From Bacteriovoracaceae bacterium UBA7317 (GTDB taxonomy: Bacteria; Bdellovibrionota; Bacteriovoracia; Bacteriovoracales; Bacteriovoracaceae): a stretch of DNA of 35,034 nt. The notes beneath the pieces were generated by a model, which had not been told where the DNA came from, made no database searches, and worked only from the letters and a program-made list of their open reading frames with translations. Shown piece by piece: positions 7,379 through 17,600 of this stretch. Both the position numbers and the translations under genes were made by a program. Numbering within the stretch: position 1 is the first letter of the stretch; each line of letters opens with the position of its first letter. The stretch spans positions 1 through 35,034 of the forward strand of contig DKQD01000191.1 of NCBI GenBank assembly GCA_002474345.1, given 5' to 3'.

Positions 7379-10300
7379 GAGGCCCTATCTTTAATATTTT
7401 CCTTCTTATAAGTTTTGATCTTTGAAAGGGCATCTTGGAGCATGTTGTTAATATCATGAATTTTAAATAGCCGAATTTCTTCACTTATTTTATCAAACCA
7501 AGGTGAAAGATACTTTAATTTATTATTTTTTATTTTTTGTTGAAGCTTTAAGACCTTTTTTTCTAAAAAGTCTATATTTCCGTCTTCAAGACCTTCTTCA
7601 AAAACCTCTTCCATATCAAAAAGAATAATCCCTTCTTTAAGCCCTAAGTTTTTATTAACTGTAAACTCGAAAGTGTCTGAATCGGGCTCGTCTTTTTTAA
7701 CCACTTTCTTTACTTCGTGTTTTAAAAATTTAGAAACTTCAAAAACAAACTCGTCTTTTTGAACGGGTTTTCTTAAAAAAGAGTCGAACTCTTCTTGGAT
7801 TATGGGGTCAATATTTAAGGCCGATATAAGAATAACTGGTATCTTATTATTTTGACTCCTTAAAGCTTTCATGACCTCATCACCACTTAAAGTGGGCATT
7901 TTAAAGTCGGTTACAATTAAATCTGGTTTAATTCTATTTACCTTATAAAGAAGTTCCTCTCCATCCCGGGCCGTCTCAATATTTAAGTCGTAATTGAAGA
8001 GGTAGGCCTTCAAAAGGGTCAAATTCATATGGACATCATCGGCAATTAAAATTGTTTGACCAAAAAAAGTAAAGGACTTTTCAGTGGCAGTGGTTTCTTC
8101 TTCAAAGCCTAGGGTAACATCTTTCAAGGTAACACTAAAATTGGTTCCTATTCCAAATTGTGAGCTGACAAGCAAATTTCCATTTAATTTTTCAACAATT
8201 TGTTTGGAAATATAAAGCCCAAGACCGGTGCCTTTTTCAATAGTCCTTTCCGGGTCGTGAACTTGAGAAAAACTTTTAAAAAGGCTTCCTAACTTTTCCT
8301 TTTCTATCCCAATGCCTGTATCTTCAATGTTGAAAATAAGGTCGATTGTTTTCTTATCTGTTCCAAAAAAGTAGCTTTTAACATCTACTTTTATAGTCCC
8401 TTTTTCAGTAAACTTTAAAGCGTTTCCTATAAGGTTGTCTAAAACCTGTTTGAGCTTTTGTTTATCAATAGTAATCCACTCAGGCACTTCTTCATCCCAC
8501 TCTAAGGTAAACTCTATTCCTTTTGTGAGGCTTTGGTTGGTGTAAAAGATAGATAAGTCTTTTAAGAATTCATAAAGGTTAATATTAGTGTTTTCCACCT
8601 TTAATTGATTTAAGTCAATTTTAGTAAAATCCATGACGGAATCAATGAGGCTTAAAAGAGAATCTCCACTGGATTTAATGCACTGAATGAAGTCCTGCTC
8701 TTTATTTAAATTTTTTCTTTTAAGTTCACTTTTTAAAATTTCTGAGAAGCCAAGGATTGAATTAAGAGGAGTTCTTAGTTCATGGCTTAGCTTAGCAAAA
8801 AAAAGTGAACGGTCTTCTTGAATATTCTCAAGCAATTCATTACTATCTTTTAGTTCGGCTTCTCTTTTTTTTAGCGACTCATTGGACTCTTTTAATTCTT
8901 TGGTTCTTTCTTCAACCATTCTAATTAAATTATCTCTATACTCAGACAATTCTTTATTGGCATTTTTAAGGGCATCTAAAGTCTCAAGCTGGTCTTTATA
9001 GGACTGTTCATAACTCATAGTTGCAGCACTTAAAGATGTTTTAGCAAGAGATAACTGCTTTTTAAGTTCGTTAATGATATCGTCTTTTTGAGTGTAGTGA
9101 AATTTACTTTCTTGAACATTGGTTTTTTGCATGGTTTGAATTTTGTCAGTTCTTTCTTCTTTCAAATTTCCCATTAAGCCAGCAATAAATTGACTTACCT
9201 CATGTAGCTTGGGAGGTTTAACTAATTTGATGTATGGAGTGTCTTGCCCCGTACCGCCTTCAAAAGAGGCTCTATGCGCTTCAGGAACCTCTTCAAGCGT
9301 ATTTCCCATAAAAAAACCATTTTCTTTAAGAATAAAGGTTAGATTTTTGAAAAAACTTTGTTTTTTATTTTCTTTTAAATAATTTAATTTATTAAATAAA
9401 ATAACAATATCAGCGTTTAAAAGAAAAGGACCTTCTACAAAGCAACCTTTTGAGTAAACGATATTATTTCTATATTCGTCTTTAAAATAATCCTTACCAT
9501 TTCTTTGCCTAGTTAAATCGTCTTTTATAATATAACTTTTATATTCTTCAAAAAATGAGGACTTTATGCTTCGAAACATTAAGTCTTTATAATGATCTTC
9601 AGAGGCTTCTTTAGCAAAAATCTTAAAATTTAAATCTAATTTTTTATCTTTAATATAATTTTCAATAATATAACTAAGTATCATGCACTCATAACCATTA
9701 CCAGAGCACAAAACTTCAATTTTTAGTTCCTTTTGACCTCGTTTTACTATTTCAGGCAAAATGTTATTTATTAGGGAATCTTTTATTAAAGGGAAATTTT
9801 CTTTTGAAAAAGGTTTGTGAAGTCTCAGAGAATTATAGAAGGCTTCGACTTCAAGAGAATTTTCTTCTAAAGAATAGAGGTATTTAGTAAAGTCTCTCTT
9901 TCCATGAATAAGAGGAACTCTATCTAACAAAGACTCATTGATCATGCTATATTTAAAATGATCCAGGACAAGGTCATTTTGTTTAAACATTAATTTGATA
10001 ATTTCTCTTACTAAAGCATATCGATGATTATAAAAAGTTAAAATGTTTTCAGGGTTTAAAAAGAAAAGATTTAAAAAATCAATTGTTTCTTTTAACTCTA
10101 TTTCGAGATGAAATTTTTTATTTTTATAGAGAATGTGATTTTTTCTATCTTTAATGTTTGCTTCTTTAGTAATAAGGATTAGAGAATTTTCATCAAATAA
10201 ATCGCTTGTGACCACCGTGAAGAAGTCGGAGTCTAAATCCATATTAATGACACAAGCGTTTCTATATCGACTTCTTATTTTGACTATGTCACTAATAGGG

Positions 10301-10467
10301 TCATTTTTATGTAGGAAATTTATTTTTTTTATTTCATCCGAATTGAAAAATTTAATGTCATTATTTTTTAGTGAGGTTTTTTTAATGTGAGAAATCAAGT
10401 CTTCTGCTAACCCTAAAGAGTCAGAACTAGAAAGAATCAAAATAAGATTTTTGTCTTTTTTTTCCAT
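7375..10467 (-). CDS. Hybrid histidine kinase with CheB-CheR-like architecture and degenerate CheR domain
   Basis: A 1030-residue protein, soluble (no signal peptide or membrane helix). Residues 1-135 are unassigned, in the place where CheB sits in CheB-CheR kinases. Residues 145-215 resemble the CheR N-terminal helical domain. Residues 225-430 resemble the CheR methyltransferase, with EVLCSGNGYE where CheR has a C(S/A)TGEE-type SAM loop and ADIVILFNKLNYL where CheR has a DxxxCRNVLIYF strand. Both are eroded, so methyl transfer is doubtful. A coiled coil spans about 455-555. HisKA follows (SHELRTPLNS, His562), then HATPase (Asn682, DTGIGI, GTGLGLYIS), then a receiver at 803-915 (Asp854 in VTDFKMP, Lys in LRKP), then about 110 unassigned residues. 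Its ATG overlaps the TAA of the 1318-residue kinase gene (TAATG), so translation is probably coupled and the two proteins likely work together. Confidence 0.88.
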   Translation of the reverse strand: MEKKDKNLILILSSSDSLGLAEDLISHIKKTSLKNNDIKFFNSDEIKKINFLHKNDPISDIVKIRSRYRNACVINMDLDSDFFTVVTSDLFDENSLILITKEANIKDRKNHILYKNKKFHLEIELKETIDFLNLFFLNPENILTFYNHRYALVREIIKLMFKQNDLVLDHFKYSMINESLLDRVPLIHGKRDFTKYLYSLEENSLEVEAFYNSLRLHKPFSKENFPLIKDSLINNILPEIVKRGQKELKIEVLCSGNGYECMILSYIIENYIKDKKLDLNFKIFAKEASEDHYKDLMFRSIKSSFFEEYKSYIIKDDLTRQRNGKDYFKDEYRNNIVYSKGCFVEGPFLLNADIVILFNKLNYLKENKKQSFFKNLTFILKENGFFMGNTLEEVPEAHRASFEGGTGQDTPYIKLVKPPKLHEVSQFIAGLMGNLKEERTDKIQTMQKTNVQESKFHYTQKDDIINELKKQLSLAKTSLSAATMSYEQSYKDQLETLDALKNANKELSEYRDNLIRMVEERTKELKESNESLKKREAELKDSNELLENIQEDRSLFFAKLSHELRTPLNSILGFSEILKSELKRKNLNKEQDFIQCIKSSGDSLLSLIDSVMDFTKIDLNQLKVENTNINLYEFLKDLSIFYTNQSLTKGIEFTLEWDEEVPEWITIDKQKLKQVLDNLIGNALKFTEKGTIKVDVKSYFFGTDKKTIDLIFNIEDTGIGIEKEKLGSLFKSFSQVHDPERTIEKGTGLGLYISKQIVEKLNGNLLVSSQFGIGTNFSVTLKDVTLGFEEETTATEKSFTFFGQTILIADDVHMNLTLLKAYLFNYDLNIETARDGEELLYKVNRIKPDLIVTDFKMPTLSGDEVMKALRSQNNKIPVILISALNIDPIIQEEFDSFLRKPVQKDEFVFEVSKFLKHEVKKVVKKDEPDSDTFEFTVNKNLGLKEGIILFDMEEVFEEGLEDGNIDFLEKKVLKLQQKIKNNKLKYLSPWFDKISEEIRLFKIHDINNMLQDALSKIKTYKKENIKDRAS

Positions 10468-13400
10468 TATGCTTTAAGACTTATTTTAAAAGTCGTTCCC
10501 TTTCCTTCTTCTGTTTCTAAGTTTATTTCGGCATTAATTTTTTCTACGTTCTTTTTAACCACATCCATTCCGATCCCTCGTCCTGAAATCTCCGTAACAT
10601 TTTCCTTGGTACTAAAATTGGGTAAAAAGACAATGTTGAGTTTTTCTTCATCGGACATAAGCTTTATATCTGTTTCAGTATAAAACTCTTGTTCGATGGC
10701 CTTTTTAATAATTGTTTCTTTAAGGATTCCCCTCCCATCGTCTCTAATTTCTAAAACGAATTGGTACTTCTCATTCCTATAGCACTTGATTTCTATATTG
10801 CCATACTCATCTTTATTTAATAATTTTCTTTCATCAGGCTTTTCAAGACCGTGGTCTACTGAATTTCTAACCAGATGAACGATAGCATCTTTCAATAAAT
10901 TTAAAGATTCTTTACTAATGGCCCCTTGCTCTCCCTTTATTGAAAAATTGATTTTTTTGCCTAAGCTTTTTCCCATTTCCATGGCCATAACTTTTAGATT
11001 CTTTAAGGAAAATTTAACTGGAACCCTTTTTAATTCCTCAAATAAAAGGTCTACATCCTTTTTAGAAAATGCCTTTTTATTTTCAAGGTCTTTTATGACC
11101 TTGTCTTTTAAATGATTAAAGTTGTGAACCATAACTTCATAGGTTTCAGGCTTAGTGTTTTTATCTACCGATTCATCTCCATCGGGCTCCTGCTCTTTAA
11201 TAAAATCTCTTAAAAACCTTAATAAATCGATGCTTTCTAAATAGGGGAACCACCCTTCATCGATTCCTTCCATAATCGTAATAAGGTTTTCAAGGGTCTT
11301 ACTTTTAATCTTCTTTAAAATCATTATGCTTTGAATTGATTCACTCACAAAGTTATGTCTTAAGCTCGAATAGACATCACCTAAGAAAGAACTTACATCA
11401 GTTAAAGGCACAATATCCTCAAAAATTAGGTGCTCTTTTGATTCATTTTCCAAAAAATTGATGTTTTCAATAAAGGTGTTAATAGAGACTTGTTCATAGA
11501 TTAAAACATTAAAAATCCTAATTATAAGGGGTTCTTCGGAAAGGCTCAATTCGTCAGTCATAGCCTTAATAACTTGTTCCCATTCCTCTTTTTTATAAGG
11601 CTTGGAAAGCTTATTTTTAAAGCTTTCTCTTTCTTTTTCTGGAACTGTTTTTTCGATATCAATTTGAATAAGAAATTTGAAGTGTTGCCATATCCTTTGA
11701 AAAGTTACCCTGATTTTTTCTTTGTTAATAGAGTCTTCTTTAATAAAAAGTTCATAAACGGACCTTAAAAGAGTCGGGATATAAAGAAAATGATGGCCAA
11801 TTGATTTATAATTTAAAGAATAGAGAGCGTGGATAGCATCTTCCTTTTTTTCAGGACCTGATTCTTTAAAGAGTGAAACCAGGTTAAAAAAACCAACGAA
11901 AAAATTAACCCAAACTTCACTTTGATGATTGAAAGGTTTAAAGGCTGAGGAGCCAATATACATATCCTTCGCACTCTTTCTAATTTCAAATAATGGTTTT
12001 TTAAATGAATTATCTATTTCATCTTTTGTTAAGGAATCACCAAGCAATAAAGTATGAATTGTCGTTTCAAAGAGGTGTATGTTTTCAGATAAACCTCTTT
12101 CGTTCATAGAGCGTGCAATTCCTTTTAAAGAGTGGAGGTTACCTCGTATCGAGTCAAATATTCTTACTCTTGTTTCATCGTCCAGGTTAAAAATATTGAT
12201 TAAAAAAGAGAGCTGACTGCTTAGAAGAGAACTTGCTCCCTTTCCATTAAAGTAAGGTTGTCCAAACCAATACTCAAAATCTTTATAGATTTCATGAAAC
12301 TCATTTTTAAACTTGGAGTCATCTTCCGATTCAACTCCAAAAATATCCCTTGCCAGTTTAAAGTATTCATTAATTTGCCCTCGGAGCTCATAAAGGGAGG
12401 TCATCAAGAGGTTCATTTCGTCCATTCCTCTTCCAGCAAGGTTATTTTGTTTTAACTGAATGGCCATGGACTCAATTTCATGGGTTTTTTGACCAATGGC
12501 AGTAAAGCCGTAAATTCTTGAGTTTCCTTTGATTGTGTGAAGGTTCCTTAAGAAGTTATTCAGTTCATTTTTTATAGCCTCTTCGCCCTTTTGATATTGG
12601 GCCCTTATAACTTTCCAAAGGGAGACCGCCTCGTTAGAAAGGTAATTAGCGTTGTCAAAGAAAGTTTGAATTTCATCTTTTTTATTCGTCGCCAATTCTT
12701 GAAGGATTTTTCCTCTCTTTGATATCTCTTCTTGTTGGGCTTGCATTTTCTTTTCTAGAACTTGAATTTCTGTAATGTCTTCTACAATGAGCATAACACT
12801 TACAATAAGACCCTCATCATTATAAAGAGGACTATAAGCGACTTTTAAGATTTTTTCCTTTTCAATAAAATCTGATTTTAGATTAATTTTTGTGGGAAAG
12901 TGGTCCTTAACCATTTCCCATTGAAGGTCATCTGCTCCAAATAAAATTCCAAAAGAAAACTTAATTGTCGAATACAATTCAGAGCTCTTATCAATATTAA
13001 AATAGAGGTTTTTAAAAATATCTTCTTCGACAATTTCATGGCCAAAAATAGTTGAGGAGTACTTAGAAACTGGTTTTTGAACAATACAGTCTTTTGAAAT
13101 CGTAAAGACGGCTTGCCTCATATTATCTAAAAGGTTTGAAATATCATTTAATGCCATGGAGAGATCAATTGTCCTTCTTTTAACTTTGTCTTCCAAATTT
13201 AAGTTCGCATCTTCGAGTAGTTCATTGGCCTTAACATTTTCTTCTAAAAGGGTGTTAATAATGTCAGCTAGCCCCAAAGAGAGAAGGACGACTTCAATGA
13301 CCCCACCAATTTGATAGCCATTTGCAAAAATAAACCAGGAAGGGAGATAGCCAGCAATTTGTCCAATTTGGAAGATTGCTCCGCCAAATAAAAAGATAAA

Positions 13401-14423
13401 GGCCATGAGGTAAAATTTGGCAGGCCTGTAATTTTCCCTAATTTTTATAATTCCCGAAACAAAGCAAAGGCCAAAGGAAAGTGCCATGAAAAGATAGGCT
13501 AAAGGCAGAAACGTCTTGTAAAAAGGAAAAGTAGAAAGCCCAATGAAGACAAAGCACGTTATATTAATTCCCCGCCAAATCTTTTTTAAGAGAGGGTTCT
13601 TTTTTCCAATATTTAAATAACTTGTTGTAAAAAGAGAAAGTGTAAACCCTGTCATCATTCCTCTTAAGATAAATCCTTCATTTTGAAACCAAATCCAGTC
13701 AGGGTATAAAAATTGATAAGCAAGGCCATTAGTTGCCATATTTAGGAGAGTTGAAGTACCAATAAAACAGATATAATAAAAATAACTTATGCTTTTCGTA
13801 CTTATAAAAATAAATAAATTATACAAAATCATAATAATCATAATGCCGTAAAAAATACCAAAGCCCGCCATTTTAAAGTTTTCAACCTCAGTAAAGGCCG
13901 TAGGGGAGTAGAGTTTAAGAGGTACCTGAACTCCATCATTTGATTTTATTTTAAAATAATAAGTCTTATTTTTTTGATTTAGGTTAATTCTAAAGACAAA
14001 ATTTCTATTTTTAACTTCCCTTGTTGAAAAGACCTCTCGGTCCCCAGTTTTGATTGCTGACCATTTGCCATCAACAAATCTGTAAAACTCCAAATAATCG
14101 CACCAAACTTGTTCAAAAGATAAAAACCAGGAGCTTGATTGATGAGTTAGCTTATTGATTTTGACTTTCACCCAAAAAGTTGAATTCGTTATACCATAAC
14201 TTGGTACATCTTTTTTACTTCTCTTAAATTTGGGGTTGTATTCTTCTTTTGAGACATCATCTATTGTTAGCTTACCTAAAGGGTCCTCTAAGATTGATAC
14301 TTGACGACCAATCTTATAGATTTCTTTTCCTTGTAATAGATCAACACCAACATCAGCATATAACTGGGAGGCATCCAATATGACAATTAAGTTAATAATT
14401 AAAATAATAAATACTCTCAGCAT
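10467..14423 (-). CDS. 7TM-DISM CheA-like kinase with two Hpt domains
   Basis: A 1318-residue protein with a clear GAGGA ribosome site. Residues 1-24 are a signal peptide. Residues 30-178 are a DISMED2-type sensor (VSILEDPLGKLTIDDV, GDREVFSTRE). Residues 184-390 are the seven-helix DISM domain, then a coiled coil. A divergent PAS-like segment spans about 427-560 and lacks the FKDL-PL-P signature of its paralogues. Two Hpt-type motifs follow: LHTIKGNSRIYGF with His629 and LHSLKGIARSM with His764. Residues about 850-1110 are helical and unassigned. Residues 1130-1318 are a CheA-type ATPase (Asn1187 in HLVRNSVDHGLE, DDGRGI, SGRGIGMDVV) that ends in GTTFKISLKA without a CheW-binding domain. The stop overlaps the start of the hybrid kinase gene by one base. 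By analogy, one ATPase would phosphorylate one or both Hpt histidines, and the hybrid kinase downstream could supply a receiver (Asp854). Confidence 0.9.
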   Translation of the reverse strand: MLRVFIILIINLIVILDASQLYADVGVDLLQGKEIYKIGRQVSILEDPLGKLTIDDVSKEEYNPKFKRSKKDVPSYGITNSTFWVKVKINKLTHQSSSWFLSFEQVWCDYLEFYRFVDGKWSAIKTGDREVFSTREVKNRNFVFRINLNQKNKTYYFKIKSNDGVQVPLKLYSPTAFTEVENFKMAGFGIFYGIMIIMILYNLFIFISTKSISYFYYICFIGTSTLLNMATNGLAYQFLYPDWIWFQNEGFILRGMMTGFTLSLFTTSYLNIGKKNPLLKKIWRGINITCFVFIGLSTFPFYKTFLPLAYLFMALSFGLCFVSGIIKIRENYRPAKFYLMAFIFLFGGAIFQIGQIAGYLPSWFIFANGYQIGGVIEVVLLSLGLADIINTLLEENVKANELLEDANLNLEDKVKRRTIDLSMALNDISNLLDNMRQAVFTISKDCIVQKPVSKYSSTIFGHEIVEEDIFKNLYFNIDKSSELYSTIKFSFGILFGADDLQWEMVKDHFPTKINLKSDFIEKEKILKVAYSPLYNDEGLIVSVMLIVEDITEIQVLEKKMQAQQEEISKRGKILQELATNKKDEIQTFFDNANYLSNEAVSLWKVIRAQYQKGEEAIKNELNNFLRNLHTIKGNSRIYGFTAIGQKTHEIESMAIQLKQNNLAGRGMDEMNLLMTSLYELRGQINEYFKLARDIFGVESEDDSKFKNEFHEIYKDFEYWFGQPYFNGKGASSLLSSQLSFLINIFNLDDETRVRIFDSIRGNLHSLKGIARSMNERGLSENIHLFETTIHTLLLGDSLTKDEIDNSFKKPLFEIRKSAKDMYIGSSAFKPFNHQSEVWVNFFVGFFNLVSLFKESGPEKKEDAIHALYSLNYKSIGHHFLYIPTLLRSVYELFIKEDSINKEKIRVTFQRIWQHFKFLIQIDIEKTVPEKERESFKNKLSKPYKKEEWEQVIKAMTDELSLSEEPLIIRIFNVLIYEQVSINTFIENINFLENESKEHLIFEDIVPLTDVSSFLGDVYSSLRHNFVSESIQSIMILKKIKSKTLENLITIMEGIDEGWFPYLESIDLLRFLRDFIKEQEPDGDESVDKNTKPETYEVMVHNFNHLKDKVIKDLENKKAFSKKDVDLLFEELKRVPVKFSLKNLKVMAMEMGKSLGKKINFSIKGEQGAISKESLNLLKDAIVHLVRNSVDHGLEKPDERKLLNKDEYGNIEIKCYRNEKYQFVLEIRDDGRGILKETIIKKAIEQEFYTETDIKLMSDEEKLNIVFLPNFSTKENVTEISGRGIGMDVVKKNVEKINAEINLETEEGKGTTFKISLKA

Positions 14424-14636
14424 ATTTATTTTTCCTCTAAATTACTGATATATTTAATCGGTCATAGGTTTTTAATACTTGACTATTATTTTTCTGTTTA
14501 GCGGGTTTAGTGGATTTAATGGTTATTTGTTTAATTGAGAGGTGAAAAAAAAATAATTTAAATAAATTACAGTTAATTAAGTTAAAGCTAGGAAATTTTA
14601 GGAAAGATTATTTTTATTTCTGAGGTTTTTAAAAAT

Positions 14637-17600
14637 TTAGGAAGCTTCTTTATAAGGAACTTTAATAATAAAGACGGTCCCCTCATCTTTTTTGCTTTGA
14701 ATTTCAATGGTTCCATTTAAATTATCGACCTCTTCTTTTAATGATTCCATTCCTATGCCGCGACCAGAAATTAAATTGACTGTGTCTTTTGTAGAAAATT
14801 CAGGTCTGAAAATATAAGAGAATAACTCCTGGTTTGAGACTTTACTTAAGTCTCTTTCTTGTAATAAGCTCTTTTCAACACATTTTCTTTTTATTTTATC
14901 TAAATCCAGGCCTGCGCCATCATCTGTAAAGGTCATTTTTATCATGTCATTTTCTATCTTGAAGTTTGTTTTTATGGTTCCCTCTTTAGGTTTCTTCTTA
15001 TTTATTCTTACTGTTTCATCTTCAATACCATGGTCAATCATATTTCTAAAAAGGTGAATAGACGAATTTAAAAAGCTTTTTAACTTTATTTTATTTATTT
15101 TTATACTTTCACCTTCAATTTCAAAATTTATGAGTTTTCCTTTATTCATTGAAGCTTCTTCAGTATACTTTTTATACTTTATAAAGTTTGACTTTAAGTC
15201 CGATAATACGTAGTTTGAATAAATCTGTTCTTTAATGTCATCGACTCCATTACTTGAAGTGAATAATTTTAGAATATCCTGGGTTGGAATCGATTTATTT
15301 TCTTCAAGAGCATGCCTTTTGCAGGATTCTATTAAAATAAAGTTATTCTCAGCAAAATTATTTAATTCATCTTTAAATTTATTTATTTCTGTTATTAACT
15401 TTTCTTTGTTTTTTTCAAAAATAGCGCTTTCTAAGCTATGAATAACATTGATTAGATCATGAATTTTGAAAAAGCTCATCCTGGCCTTTAAAGTATGGAT
15501 GAACCTAAAAAAAGTATCTTTTGATTCTAAATTATCCTGATAGTTCTTTTCTAATTCCTGAGAATCCAGAATAATTTCTATAAAGTCTGTTGGATACTCC
15601 AGGGCCTTTTTTACAAGCTTACTATTTTCAACTTCCTTTTTAATGTCTTCTTCCAAGGCCTTTTCTTTTGTCCTGTCTTTTCCTACGAGGACCATTTTTA
15701 TAAGTTTATTCTTTTCTTCAATTGAATAGATAGGCGCGAAGGTTAACTCAATATATTGATCTTTATTTTTTTTGAAATTTTTTGGTGCCAAAGGGGCCAG
15801 GTCTTTAAAGGATATTTTTCCTTCCCACACCCTTTTTAGCCAACTCTTAAAGGTTTCTAAATTATCGCCTTCTAATTCAAGAATATCCCAAATATAATGT
15901 TTTTCGTTCGGACTAAGGAGGTCACTTTTGAAAATTAACTTCCCAAAAATGTCTTCTGAAATTTTTGACCCTACATCGGAGATCACCCCATCCTCATCAA
16001 AGAGAAGTAGTGCTTCTGGAATGGTGTTAAGAATTTCTCTTTGATTTTTTTGTTGATGATAAATTTCATCCATTAAATATTCCATTTCCATTTTAGAAAC
16101 GAGAAGATGATGAGAGCGCTCAGAAAGTTTTTTTTCGTTTTCTTTAAGTCTGGTTAAATTTCTTACAAGGCTAACAAGCTCTACCTCATTAAAGGGTTTT
16201 CCTAAAAAGGCATCTGCTCCAGATTTGACCCCAGTTGTTCTACTTTCCTCGTCACTTTTAGCGGTTAAAAGAATAATAGGCGTCGTTTTACTTTTTTGAT
16301 CCGACCTAATACTTTTTATGAAATCAATTCCACTTGTTTCACCCATCATCCAATCTACAATTACTAGGTCAGGTTTTATTTTACGGACCTTTTTTAGGCC
16401 TTCTTCAGGATTTTTAGCTAAGGAGACTTTATAGCCATGAGGCATAAGAATATTCTTTAGAAGAGACCTCATATCTTTTATATCGTCTATAATCAATATA
16501 TTCAGCCCACTTCCTATATCAGTTTTTAAATCCTCTTTTGTTAATTCGAAAGATTCCTCTGTTTCTTCCTCTCCACTATCATCACTCTTTCCCTTGTATT
16601 CAAATATCCAGTTTTTTAAAGCATAGGATTCAGTAGAGATGATCTTAGAAGATTGTATATAGTCCTCTATAACCTTAATAATAGGGTTAAACTCAAAAGA
16701 AATGAAGTAACGGTCTATGTAGGGTACATCCATTATGTCTTTCTTACGTCTTTTGAGAACATCAGGATTTATTACGGCAACTTTTTTTGTAAGAGATGAA
16801 ATAAGGTGAGAGAATTTTAATAAATGAATCCCTTCATATTCAAAGTGGGTTAAATCAATCATGATGCACTTATACTTATTTCCTTTTAATCTTTTTCTGG
16901 CCTCTGTTATTGTTTGGACAAAGTCTATTTTCCTTTTTGCCTTGCCCTTTTGAGTTTGATTCAAGAATCCCTCATATTCACTTAGATAAATATCTTTCAG
17001 TGAAACGATTAAAAGATCTCTTAACTCATAATCAAATAAAATTGGACGGTCCTTTATTAAGCTTTCAGCGACTTTTTTCTTCATTATCAACTTTAACTCG
17101 TTATCTATTTTATCTTCCTTTTCAAGCGATAAAAAGTAAGAGTCTGGAATCGAATCTGTTATATTTTCCCATAACTCAAGGTTTTCCTGCGAGTCTTCCA
17201 ATCTTGGGTCTATTAGAATAATTTTTGGATAAAATAAATTTGAAAAGTTTTTGAGATCTTTTAGTGTATGAATTTTTTCCCAGGTAAAGTCTTTCAAAAA
17301 TAATTTTCTGTAGTCTGAAGTATCCTCTTTTTTAGGTATAATAAGGACAAAATCTATAATATTTCTAGGGTTAAAAGAAGGAAAATCAACCCAGAAGTAG
17401 GATCCATTCTTTCCATCACTTTCAATACCCACTGAGCCCTTCATACTTTCTGCTAGTTCTTTGACAAGTGAGAGACCAAGGCCCGTACCTTCCTTTCCAT
17501 TATTTGAGTCGACCTGTACAAAGGATTGAAAAATTTTGCTTTGATCCTTTTTGGGGATTCCTGGGCCTTGGTCTTTGACTCCAATTCTTAAATTATGTTC

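Noticed and set aside
14424..14636. 213-base gap between two giant kinase genes, checked for a terminator or small gene
   Set aside because: AT-rich with no stable hairpin and no frame above ten codons with a ribosome site; it probably only holds the promoter of the 1318-residue kinase gene.
16910..17221. 103-codon plus-strand frame inside the 1352-residue kinase gene
   Set aside because: Antisense shadow of a long real gene; its composition is that of reversed Lys/Leu-rich coding sequence, with no ribosome site.
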